Shown piece after piece: positions 1-8,222 of a stretch of DNA of 32,068 nucleotides. Made by a program: the position numbers and the translations under genes. How positions within the stretch are numbered: position 1 is the first letter of the stretch; the number at the start of each line of letters is the position of its first letter. The notes beneath the pieces are model-generated. The model did no database searches. It saw only the letters and a program-made list of their open reading frames with translations, and was not told where the DNA came from. The stretch comes from Chloroflexota bacterium (GTDB lineage Bacteria; Chloroflexota; Dehalococcoidia; Lucifugimonadales; Lucifugimonadaceae), in NCBI GenBank assembly GCA_030831265.1, contig JAURLM010000039.1, positions 1-32,068 on the forward strand. The letters run 5' to 3'.

Positions 1-291
1 AGCGGCCGGGCTGCGGGTTGGTGCTCTTGTAGGGGCAGGTGTTGGAGTGGCGGCAGGTAGTACGGTTGGCGTCGGCGCGGGAATATCGGTAGATGTGTCG
101 CCGGGTTCTGGTGATGGGCTTGGCTGTGCCACAGCGGTAGCCGTGGTGTTCGCAGTAGTGGCTTCCGGCTTGGGCTGACCACCATTGCACGCGGCTACAG
201 TGACCAAAATCAGCAGCATTGCAGCGGCAGATATTAGCCCTGTAACGCGGAAAACTCGTTCCGTAACTGGTATGCTCCCGAACCTGCGCAA
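1..291 (-). CDS. Lipoprotein N-terminus (C-terminus runs off window), with Pro/Thr/Ala-rich linker
   Basis: Reverse-strand reading from TTG at 291: MRRFGSIPVTERVFRVTGLISAAAMLLILVTVAACNGGQPKPEATTANTTATAVAQPSPSPEPGDTSTDIPAPTPTVLPAATPTPAPTRAPTRSPAA. Signal peptide plus lipobox (TVAAC) followed by a low-complexity stalk; open to window edge. Confidence 0.75.
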   Translation of the reverse strand, partial: MRRFGSIPVTERVFRVTGLISAAAMLLILVTVAACNGGQPKPEATTANTTATAVAQPSPSPEPGDTSTDIPAPTPTVLPAATPTPAPTRAPTRSPAA

Positions 292-455
292 GCTTGCTCC
301 TGTGCCGGTCAGTTGCCGACGGGCTAATCCGGCGAACTGTATAGGATGTTCAACGTCACCATTATTAGACGTGGTGGACCGGAAACACTCTATTACAGTA
401 CTACGTCAGAGCGGCCGTGCAGGATATTGCCAAACCAGACACACAGGAGTGCGAC

Positions 456-1286
456 GTGAACGCCAGCGAACTGAAGAGCACCCTCGAACGGGGCCAGCCG
501 GTCTTCGGCATGATGATCTCGATGATGGAGAACATGCGGTGGATGAGCGTGCTTGCTGCAACCACCCTTGATTACGTTGTAGTGGACACTGAGCACGGTT
601 CGCGTGACAGGCGCGAGGTCGCCAATCACGTAATCATGGGCAAGGCCGCAGGCAAGACGGTCATTGTGCGTGTCCCTGAACCGAACCCGCTGTGGGTTGC
701 AGAAGCCGTTGACGCCGGTGCTGACGGCGTCCTGGTTCCCTACTGTGAAAACATTGATGACGTGCGCGCATGTGCATGGAAATTGCAGGTTCATCCGCTG
801 AAGGGCGAATACTTTGACCGGGTTGCACAGGGTGGTGACTACCCCAGCCCGAAGTCGAAGGCTTACCTGGAGAAGCGCAACGCCAACCGGCTATTCATCC
901 TGGGCATTGAGTCCGAGCCAGCGGTGGACAACCTTGAAGCACTGGTGACAGCGGGGCCGATCGACGGGGTGTTCGTTGGTCCGAACGACATGACAACATC
1001 TCTCGGTATCCCGGACGAGGTAGACAACCCGATCTACATCGACGTGCTGAAAAAGATCATCAAGGTGAGCGAATCTCACGGCAAGCCGGTGATGATTCAT
1101 CAGCAGACTATGGAGACCAGCAAGAAGGCTATCGAACTGGGAGCGCGCTGGATTTTGCACAGCACGGATGCCGGTTTCATCCGCAATGGCGTAAACGCAG
1201 ATTTCGCTGCATTGCGTGAAGCTGCCTCGAAGAAGTGGGAAGTCTCAACTTCGAAGAGCGGTGGTGACATGGGAGCGGTTCACTAG
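456..1286 (+). CDS. HpcH/HpaI aldolase/citrate lyase family protein
   Basis: ORF 417..1286; preferred start GTG 456 preceded by AGGAG. Motifs LERGQPVFGMMISM, VVVDTEHGSRD, GADGVLVPYCEN, ILGIESEPAVDNLE, DGVFVGPNDMTTSLG are typical of the family. Confidence 0.9.
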   Translation: MNASELKSTLERGQPVFGMMISMMENMRWMSVLAATTLDYVVVDTEHGSRDRREVANHVIMGKAAGKTVIVRVPEPNPLWVAEAVDAGADGVLVPYCENIDDVRACAWKLQVHPLKGEYFDRVAQGGDYPSPKSKAYLEKRNANRLFILGIESEPAVDNLEALVTAGPIDGVFVGPNDMTTSLGIPDEVDNPIYIDVLKKIIKVSESHGKPVMIHQQTMETSKKAIELGARWILHSTDAGFIRNGVNADFAALREAASKKWEVSTSKSGGDMGAVH

Positions 1287-1316
1287 GTCGGTATTTCGAA
1301 TCTCCTGGTCGTGGAA

Positions 1317-1351
1317 CTGTGGCCGGGCATTGCGCCCGGCCATAGTTTTTT
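1317..1351 (+). terminator. Rho-independent terminator after the HpcH/HpaI aldolase gene
   Basis: CTGTGGCCGGGC-ATTGC-GCCCGGCCATAG followed by TTTTTT; 12-bp stem with one G-T wobble, 5-nt loop, T-tract. Confidence 0.9.
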
Positions 1352-1433
1352 GCATTGGGGTTGAATCACATAGCTTTGACGTTTTTTCGAGATGTATGGA
1401 AGCTGCATAGCTGCATATAGGGGAGAAGCAGGT

Positions 1434-1817
1434 ATGGAACGGGAGAATTTCATCAAGGCCGTTTCAGATATGGCGGACCAGGTATGGGATTTCCATGAAC
1501 GCTGGAATTTCTGGCCATTCGAAGGGCCGGAGCGTTCGGCTGCACAGTCAATCACCGAACGACAGCCAATCCTCGATGAGGAGATCCGCGAACTCGCCGA
1601 GGCGGTTGCCGATGACGATTCCGTAGAGGTAGCTGCAGAGGCAGCGGACGTGCTGTTTGTTGCGCTGGGTCATGTACTTAGCCTTCGCAAGGAGGGCATA
1701 TCCGGCGTGGCGGCGGTCACTGCTAAAAACGCTGCCAAGACCGAAAAGACACACCGCATCCGACCAGACACGGGGAAGCTACTGCCGATCCACGGCAAGC
1801 CCCACAAGTGGGAATAG
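1434..1817 (+). CDS. MazG-like nucleotide pyrophosphohydrolase family protein
   Basis: ATG 1434 after GGGGAGAAGCAGGT. MERENFIKAVSDMADQVWDFHERWNFWP...ILDEEIRELAEAVADDDSVEVAAEAADVLFVALGHVL: EExxE ... ExAD pattern of MazG-type alpha-helical NTP-PPases. Confidence 0.75.
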   Translation: MERENFIKAVSDMADQVWDFHERWNFWPFEGPERSAAQSITERQPILDEEIRELAEAVADDDSVEVAAEAADVLFVALGHVLSLRKEGISGVAAVTAKNAAKTEKTHRIRPDTGKLLPIHGKPHKWE

Positions 1818-1895
1818 TCCATGCATGGAGCTCGCTCGCTTTGGCCCGGTAAATGCCGGCTGGCACGCACAAATGTGCCTGAATAGCGTTGATTT

Positions 1896-1939
1896 TCTGT
1901 TGGAAACAGATACGAATATAAGCTAGTATCACCAACTAG
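1896..1939. promoter_or_regulatory. Two inverted repeats upstream of the HTH/pseudo-receiver gene
   Basis: TCTGTT-GGA-AACAGA (1896-1910) and CTAGT-ATCACCA-ACTAG (1923-1939), both perfect dyads; TTGATT at 1889-1894 immediately precedes the first. Confidence 0.4.
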
Positions 1940-1972
1940 AGACGATAATCTACTAAACATACAGGTTGGAAT

Positions 1973-2503
1973 GTGCCTACATACCTGAACATCCGAGATG
2001 CCGCTGACTACCTCGGAATCAGCCCGCACACGCTCTACAAGCTGGTAGAGCGTCGGGAAGTTCCTGCAGCGAAGGTCGGCGGATCGTGGCGTCTGAACCC
2101 GGAAGCGCTGGACGCGTTTTTGCAGGGCGGCACGACACGCGGCGCGAAAACCATCGAAATACTTATCGTCGAGCAGGATGACTCTGTTCGGCGTGACCTG
2201 GCTTCCATTGCCATGTCACGCGGCGCTCGGCCGCAGATGGCATCGACATCAGAAGATGCACTGCTACTGCTTTCTGGCGGAGCGAGTGTTGACCTGATCC
2301 TGTGCGGAGTTTCTGCGGACCCCGTAGAGGCTGACGCGTTCTTGCAGCGGGCGAAAGAGCATTGTGCTGATTGTCGTATAGCGCTGATGGTGGAGCCTGA
2401 GCGCGCCGCTGACCTGGGCGGGCTGATGCGGCACGGCCCAATGATTATGTTGAGAAAACCGGTTGAACGACCCGATATTGTCAGCCTGCTGGCGTTGATC
2501 TAG
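1973..2503 (+). CDS. Excisionase/MerR-type HTH (HTH_17-like) domain fused to receiver-like (REC) domain
   Basis: GTG start. N-term MPTYLNIRDAADYLGISPHTLYKLVERREVPAAKVGGSWRLNPEALDAFL is a classic excisionase-family HTH; C-term IEILIVEQDDSVRRDL...VDLILCGVSAD...IMLRKPVE follows the CheY-like fold pattern. Confidence 0.85.
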   Translation: MPTYLNIRDAADYLGISPHTLYKLVERREVPAAKVGGSWRLNPEALDAFLQGGTTRGAKTIEILIVEQDDSVRRDLASIAMSRGARPQMASTSEDALLLLSGGASVDLILCGVSADPVEADAFLQRAKEHCADCRIALMVEPERAADLGGLMRHGPMIMLRKPVERPDIVSLLALI

Positions 2504-2512
2504 GGAGGACGC

Positions 2513-3016
2513 ATGGAGGCATTACAGCCCAACAACAGCAATGACAGGCTGCAGGTCATTCGCAGGGTTCCTACTCCGTTGCCAGCGCGTGGCTGCGAGG
2601 CGATGCTCAGCGTGCTGACGGAGAAGGTGCAACTACTGCTGGATCACGTGAAGGTGCTCGAAGACCGGATACAGCATGTGGAGTCAGGAACCGGGCCTGC
2701 CGATGATATTGCCAGCACGGGGCTGATTGATGCTGGCTCTGTGCAGATAGATCACGCTGCGCGGAGAGTTTATGTTGGCGGAAACGAGATTCCGCTTTCA
2801 CCGACCGAGTACCGGTTGATATACCACCTTGCGGCAAACTCAGGCAAAGTCGTGTTGCATCGTGACCTGCTGCGACGGGCATCGGTTCACGGCGAGGTTA
2901 ACCCGGCCAATCTGAAGGTCTACATTGGCAGGTTGCGCGCGAAGCTGAAGCAGGGCGATGCCGTCCAGTGTGAACTTGAAGCTGTGCGTGGCGTGGGCTA
3001 CCGGCTCACAGCCTGA
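2513..3016 (+). CDS. OmpR/PhoB-type winged-helix DNA-binding protein without receiver domain
   Basis: ATG after GGGAGGA, 9 nt downstream of preceding stop. C-term VQIDHAARRVYVGGNEIPLSPTEYRLIYHLAANSGKVVLHRDLLRRAS...NLKVYIGRLRAKL...VRGVGYRLTA is a Trans_reg_C domain; N-term has heptad-like MLSVLTEKVQLLLDHVKVLEDRIQHVES. Confidence 0.9.
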   Translation: MEALQPNNSNDRLQVIRRVPTPLPARGCEAMLSVLTEKVQLLLDHVKVLEDRIQHVESGTGPADDIASTGLIDAGSVQIDHAARRVYVGGNEIPLSPTEYRLIYHLAANSGKVVLHRDLLRRASVHGEVNPANLKVYIGRLRAKLKQGDAVQCELEAVRGVGYRLTA

Positions 3017-3019
3017 GCA

Positions 3020-3745
3020 TTAGCTGAGCGTGAACGCTCGGAACGCCTCTGCGTAGGCCGCTCCGACTTTTGCGCCTAGGTCAGCTCTTCGCTGACGCAT
3101 CCATTTCCCTGACTCTTCAGGGTTCTTTATCTGGCTGGTGTGCGCGTGCAGCGCACGAATACTTGTATCAACGTCGACTTCTTCCAGCGGGTTGAACCGG
3201 GTTGCATCTTCACCGAACATCGTGACCCACACTTCACGCACCTTGTGCGGCTCAAAACCCTCTTCCAGCAGTTCAGGGAATGTCAGGTGGTCGCGTGCTG
3301 CCGGGTAGACGGCTGACATGGCGGCCTCACCGGCTGCGAAGTGGTCCGGGTGGCCAATGTACCCGGAACCAAGCAGATCCCGGCGCGGGTTGGTCGTGAT
3401 GAGGATGTCCGGCCTATGGCGGCGAATCTCGCGGGAAATGTCTCGTCGCAGGTCCAGCGATGGCTCAAGGTAACCATCCGGGTATCCCAGGAATTCGACC
3501 GTCTTCAGGCCGAGCACCTTGCCTGCATCGATCTGTTCCTGTTTGCGAATTTCAACAAGTTTCTCGCTGCTGATATTGCGGTCGTCCGTGCCCTTCGAGC
3601 CGTCTGTGCACAGGACGTAGACGACTTCCCAGCCGAGCCTGCACCACTTCGCCACTGTTCCTGAGCAACCGAATTCGGCGTCATCAGGATGTGCAACCAC
3701 TACCATCGCCCTGCTGTATGCCGTTTCGTCTTTCTGCTGAGTCAT
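3020..3745 (-). CDS. PIG-L (LmbE-type) deacetylase family protein
   Basis: VVVAHPDDAEFGCSGTVA, CTDGSKGTDD, R(K)QEQIDAGKVLGL, GYIGHPDHFAAGEA motifs. Confidence 0.9.
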   Translation of the reverse strand: MTQQKDETAYSRAMVVVAHPDDAEFGCSGTVAKWCRLGWEVVYVLCTDGSKGTDDRNISSEKLVEIRKQEQIDAGKVLGLKTVEFLGYPDGYLEPSLDLRRDISREIRRHRPDILITTNPRRDLLGSGYIGHPDHFAAGEAAMSAVYPAARDHLTFPELLEEGFEPHKVREVWVTMFGEDATRFNPLEEVDVDTSIRALHAHTSQIKNPEESGKWMRQRRADLGAKVGAAYAEAFRAFTLS

Positions 3746-3882
3746 GTGCTGGAGAGCCTCACCCGGATACCTGTTGAGATGGCACAGCTATGACGCGCCG
3801 CGTCGTCACCTGGGCCAAGGAAAAAACTGGAAATAGTTGCGGCAGAAACGGATTCTAACAATCGTCAGGTCAGATGGAAGGC

Positions 3883-4659
3883 TCAGGAGGACGGATTGAG
3901 TGCGAGAAATGCCTGCACTTGTTGACGTGCTTCTTCTGACGAGTAGAAAGAGGCAGCATGTCCGATGCCGGGGAGTTCTGCAAAAATGTGACTTGGAAGC
4001 AAGGCGGCGGTGGACTTAGCAAACTCAAGTATGCTGTCCTGCTGACCGCAGTAAAGTAGCACCGGCATCTCGAAACCGGGCAAGCTAGCCTCTGCGCCGG
4101 GCCAGTCCAGCACCGCTTCTGTGGACAGTGCCAGCGAATCCTGGTCATTGTTTCTGCCGTCACCGGCGCGAGCACCAACGGCTCGCTCGACCATACGCCA
4201 TTTGTCGGAACGGAGCACAGCGATACGCCGTTCGAGATTTCTCCTGTCTATCGCCGGTGCCATCCCGTGCATCCCACCCACAATCAACCGTTCTACCCGT
4301 GAGGGTGCGTTGACCGCCAATTCAAAGCCGACTCGACCTCCCATTGAGAAGCCGAAGAAGACGAACCTCTCAATGTTTTCTGCGTCCGCAATCTTGAGCA
4401 CGGTAGCGGCGCGGTTCTCCATGCTGTAGTCGGCGCGATTTGTCGGCCGGTCGGAACGGCCATGTCCCAGTGCGTCCAGCGCGTAAATCGGGCGGTCGCC
4501 AAAAACATCGAGCCAACCCGCTTTCGCCCAGTCTTCCCCCCACTGCGCCATGCCGTGATGAACGATGATTGGTAGAGCGGAAGATTCTCGCGACGCCGAT
4601 GCGTCTATGCGAGAGTAGAACGTGCAGTTTCCATTGTGCTCAACGTATGGCAAGGTCAA
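3883..4659 (-). CDS. Alpha/beta hydrolase
   Basis: HHGMAQWGEDW, DALGHGRSDRP, nucleophile elbow GFSMGG, C-terminal GIGHAA His. Confidence 0.88.
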   Translation of the reverse strand: MTLPYVEHNGNCTFYSRIDASASRESSALPIIVHHGMAQWGEDWAKAGWLDVFGDRPIYALDALGHGRSDRPTNRADYSMENRAATVLKIADAENIERFVFFGFSMGGRVGFELAVNAPSRVERLIVGGMHGMAPAIDRRNLERRIAVLRSDKWRMVERAVGARAGDGRNNDQDSLALSTEAVLDWPGAEASLPGFEMPVLLYCGQQDSILEFAKSTAALLPSHIFAELPGIGHAASFYSSEEARQQVQAFLALNPSS

Positions 4660-4852
4660 TCTTTCACCTGTGGACGGTCAGCCGTAAACGAACCAGTATT
4701 CCTGATTCGAGTGTCGGACCGGGCGCGCCCACGCCACAGTGTTTAAACTTCACAGGCGATATTACCGTTTGCTGCGGGCGGTGTTCGTCTTTTCTGTTCA
4801 GTCAGAACAAGTATTAGATTTCAGCCCGGGCAAGAAATTCCAGGAGCGACAG

Positions 4853-5344
4853 ATGGCGAACCCGATAGTTTCCATCATCATGGGCAGCAGGTCTGACCTC
4901 GAAACGATGCAGCGCGGTGCTGATGTGCTGAAGGAACTGGGAGTTCCTTACGAGATCAGGATCATCTCCGCACACCGTACGCCAGACGACATGTTCAGGT
5001 TTGCCGAACAGGCGGCAGGGCGTGGCATCGAGGTGATTATCGCCGGAGCCGGTGGCGCCGCTCATCTGCCGGGTATGGTCGCGGCAAAGACGGTGCTTCC
5101 CGTGATCGGCGTGCCGGTCAATGCCACACCGCTAAACGGAATGGACGCACTGCTATCTATCGTCCAGATGCCCCGCGGGGTTCCGGTTGCGACTGTTGCC
5201 ATAGGAATTCCCGGGGCGACAAATGCTGGTTTGCTGGCGGCACAGATTGTCGGCATCAAGCGGCCGGAGATTCAACAGCGACTTACCGAACGTCGGGAAA
5301 AAGCGGCCGCAGAAGTGCGCGCCAGCAGCGAGGTAGAGGGCTGA
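4853..5344 (+). CDS. purE: 5-(carboxyamino)imidazole ribonucleotide mutase
   Basis: ATG 4853 after [42 protein letters not shown]-type, [46 protein letters not shown] motifs. Confidence 0.97.
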   Translation: MANPIVSIIMGSRSDLETMQRGADVLKELGVPYEIRIISAHRTPDDMFRFAEQAAGRGIEVIIAGAGGAAHLPGMVAAKTVLPVIGVPVNATPLNGMDALLSIVQMPRGVPVATVAIGIPGATNAGLLAAQIVGIKRPEIQQRLTERREKAAAEVRASSEVEG

Positions 5345-5345
5345 A

Positions 5346-6518
5346 GTGGCAGCAGATCCTTTTCGCGGTGATGAGCCGCTGGAACCCGGTTCAGTGATCG
5401 GGATAATCGGTGGTGGTCAACTTGGCCGTATGACGGCCATTGCAGCGCGCCAGATGGGATACCGCATCGCTGTGCTGGACCCGGCAGAAGACTCACCGGC
5501 AGCGCAGGTCGCGGACCGCGTCGTGGTCGCTCCGTACGCTGATCGTGATGCGGCGCGTGAACTTGCACGCATGTCAGACGTGCTCACCTATGAATTTGAG
5601 AATGCGGACGCTGATGCCGCAGAAGCAGCGGGTGAACTGACTCCGTTGATGCCGTCAGGCAGTGTCTTACGAACTACGCAGAACCGCGTGATGGAAAAAG
5701 GCGCGCTCCGGCGCAACGGGTTGCCGACGGCGGACTATCGTGCTGTCACCTCTGAGTCGGACTACATGGCCGGGCTGAAGGAGATCAGCGGGCCGTGGGT
5801 GCTCAAGACCGCCACGTCCGGCTATGACGGCAAGGGCCAGGTGGTCATCAAGACCGCTGACGGTGGTGAGGCTTACCGGCAGCTTGAGGGTCGTAGCCCG
5901 GCATTGATCCTTGAGAGGTTCGTGCCGTTCAAGCTGGAGATGTCGGTTGTTTGTGCGCGTGACGGCTCCGGCAATGTTCGAACGTTCCCTGCTTCGGAAA
6001 ATATCCACTCCAACAGCATCCTGGACACGTCAATAGTCCCGGCGCGGGTTGCTCCGCACATCACTGAGCGAGCTAGTGACCTTGCGATAGCTGTGGCGGA
6101 GTCGCTGGATGTGGTCGGGCTGATCGCAATTGAAATGTTCCTCACGCAGGATGATGAACTCCTGGTGAATGAACTGGCGCCGCGGCCTCACAACTCAGGT
6201 CACTACACAATCGAAGCGTGTCACACGTCGCAGTACGAGCAGCTGGTGCGCGTGTTGTGCGGATTGCCGCTCGGCTCGGTCGAGATGCAACAGCCATCTG
6301 TGATGGTGAACTTGCTGGGCGAGGTGTGGGTTGACACTGCGAACAAGCCTGACTGGTCTGGCGCGTTGAGCGTGCCGGGGGCGAGCCTGCACCTGTACGG
6401 GAAATCCGAGGCGCGGGTTGGCCGCAAGATGGGACACATCACTGTTATGGCTGACACTGTGGAGGAAGCACTTGCCCGTGCCACGGAATCACGTAACAGG
6501 GCGTGGCGCAGAGCGTAG
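5346..6518 (+). CDS. purK: 5-(carboxyamino)imidazole ribonucleotide synthase
   Basis: GTG start 1 nt after purE stop; IGIIGGGQLGRMTAIAARQMGYRIAVLDP, ATP-grasp, NELAPRPHNSGHYTIEAC. Confidence 0.97.
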   Translation: MAADPFRGDEPLEPGSVIGIIGGGQLGRMTAIAARQMGYRIAVLDPAEDSPAAQVADRVVVAPYADRDAARELARMSDVLTYEFENADADAAEAAGELTPLMPSGSVLRTTQNRVMEKGALRRNGLPTADYRAVTSESDYMAGLKEISGPWVLKTATSGYDGKGQVVIKTADGGEAYRQLEGRSPALILERFVPFKLEMSVVCARDGSGNVRTFPASENIHSNSILDTSIVPARVAPHITERASDLAIAVAESLDVVGLIAIEMFLTQDDELLVNELAPRPHNSGHYTIEACHTSQYEQLVRVLCGLPLGSVEMQQPSVMVNLLGEVWVDTANKPDWSGALSVPGASLHLYGKSEARVGRKMGHITVMADTVEEALARATESRNRAWRRA

Positions 6519-6519
6519 C

Positions 6520-7302
6520 TCAGTGGCCAGTTGGCTTCTTGAAAAGGGCATCGTGCTCATGGCCGCCAGCTGCACGTGGCGCCAGCACTCCGTCTGAAAT
6601 CTCGTAGATGTGGTCGGCCATATCCAGCAGCGTACGGTCGTGCGTTGTTGCGACGATTGTCATGCCGCGATCGTGTGACATTTCCTGGAACAACCCGAAG
6701 ATGTGTCCGGCGTTCGACGAGTCCAGTTCACCTGTTGGCTCGTCGGCAAGGATGATGTCAGGCTTGATACCGACAGCCCGTGCGATAGAGATGCGTTGCT
6801 GTTCACCGCCTGACAGCTCAAATGGCCGGTGCTTGGCCCGGCGGGTCAGGCCAACCATCTCCAGTGCTTCCTCCGTGCGCTGAGAACGCTCACGGGCACT
6901 CAGTCCTGCGATGCGAAGTGGTAGCTCCACGTTTTCGTAGGCGGAGAGCAGTGGCAGCAGGGCGAACGACTGGAAGACGACTCCGATGCGTTTGCGTCGC
7001 ATCTGGATGACCTCTTTTTCGCTCAGGGTAGCCATGTCCTTGCCTTCGAAAAGGATCTGGCCCTCTGTCGGGTGGTCAAGTCCTGCGAGCATGTTAAGCA
7101 GGGTGGTTTTGCCTGAGCCTGAACGGCCGACGAGCGTCACGAAGCTCTGTCGATGAATGTTCATCGAGACGTTCTTTACGGCGTACACATCCTCATTACC
7201 GAGTTTGAACGCTCTGCTTGCACTCTTGACTTCGATCAACGGCGCTGTGGTGCTGCGTGCTTCGGTAACGGCTGTTGCCGACGGGTTACTCACCTGACTC
7301 AA
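6520..7302 (-). CDS. ABC transporter ATP-binding protein (LolD/MacB-like)
   Basis: Walker A GRSGSGKTT, Q-loop VVFQSFALLP, signature LSGGEQQR, Walker B IILADEPTGELD. Confidence 0.95.
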   Translation of the reverse strand: MSQVSNPSATAVTEARSTTAPLIEVKSASRAFKLGNEDVYAVKNVSMNIHRQSFVTLVGRSGSGKTTLLNMLAGLDHPTEGQILFEGKDMATLSEKEVIQMRRKRIGVVFQSFALLPLLSAYENVELPLRIAGLSARERSQRTEEALEMVGLTRRAKHRPFELSGGEQQRISIARAVGIKPDIILADEPTGELDSSNAGHIFGLFQEMSHDRGMTIVATTHDRTLLDMADHIYEISDGVLAPRAAGGHEHDALFKKPTGH

Positions 7303-8173
7303 GAGTCACCTTCCCATCACTAACGCCGAGCCGTACCCGGCGGTGGATTGCGAGTTGATCCAGGACGTCACGCGGTATCTGCACCGAGCCGCTGGAGTCC
7401 ACGATGAGGAATTCCTCGGTCTCAGATGCTTCTCCGCCAATCTTGCGTTCGAACGATACGATCCGGGTTGTCTCGGTGCTTGTTTTGCCATCACGTATAG
7501 CGACTGCGCGGCCGACGCTTGTTGAGATTGCCGGGTCATGCGTCACGATGACGATGGTCGTGCCAAGTTCGCTGTTCACATTGTTGAGGAGCGCAAGGAC
7601 TTCCGAGGCTGTCTCGTCATCAAGCTCTCCCGTTGGCTCGTCTGCCAGTAACAGCGGCGGACGGTTCGCCAGTGCTACCGCAATGGCTACGCGTTGCTGT
7701 TCACCACCGGAAAGCTGACCGGGTTTGTGATCCCGCCTGTGGCCCAGGCCGACAATCTCCAGCAGTTCAGATGAACGTTGCTCCCGTTCCTTGCTTGGAA
7801 CTCCTGTCAACAGCATGGGAAGTTCGACATTTTCGTATGCCGTGAGGTACGGGAACAGGTTTCGTGATGTTTCCTGCCAGACGAACCCGACTTCTTGCCT
7901 GCGGTACTCCACAACCTCTTTGTTGGTCATCTGTAGCAGGTCGAACTTGCCTACGTGAACCGTGCCGGCAGACGGCGTATCGTAACCGGCAAGGATGTTC
8001 AGCATTGTGGACTTTCCAGAACCGGATGCCCCGACCACTGCGATCACTTCGCCGCGATCTACCGAAAGCTCAAGCCCGCGGAGGGCGACTACTTCAAGGT
8101 CTGCCACTTTGTAGATCTTGAATAGCCCGCTACAGACCAGGTATGGATCGTTCCCGGGATTTGTCATTTGCAA
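7286..8173 (-). CDS. ABC transporter ATP-binding protein with AbrB-like C-terminal tail
   Basis: Walker A GASGSGKST, signature LSGGEQQR, Walker B LLLADEPTGELD; 41-residue C-terminal segment FLIVDSSGSVQIPRDVLDQLAIHRRVRLGVSDGKVTLESGE; 17-nt overlap with next ATPase gene. Confidence 0.93.
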   Translation of the reverse strand: MQMTNPGNDPYLVCSGLFKIYKVADLEVVALRGLELSVDRGEVIAVVGASGSGKSTMLNILAGYDTPSAGTVHVGKFDLLQMTNKEVVEYRRQEVGFVWQETSRNLFPYLTAYENVELPMLLTGVPSKEREQRSSELLEIVGLGHRRDHKPGQLSGGEQQRVAIAVALANRPPLLLADEPTGELDDETASEVLALLNNVNSELGTTIVIVTHDPAISTSVGRAVAIRDGKTSTETTRIVSFERKIGGEASETEEFLIVDSSGSVQIPRDVLDQLAIHRRVRLGVSDGKVTLESGE

Positions 8174-8222
8174 TCGCCTGTTCTAACCGCTGTTTCAGCC
8201 CTGTGGATTCGCATTTCCTGGC

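Noticed and set aside
1285-1312. tRNA-like TTCGAATC near 1296
   Set aside because: No T-stem complementarity and no acceptor/anticodon arms around it.
1401-1416. Tandem AGCTGCAT x2 before the MazG-like gene
   Set aside because: Two short copies only; insufficient to call functional.
4726-4749. Clustered rare-cutter-like sites (GGCGCGCC, GTTTAAAC) upstream of purE
   Set aside because: Resembles cloning sites but the flanking sequence is continuous natural intergenic DNA; chance occurrence more likely.
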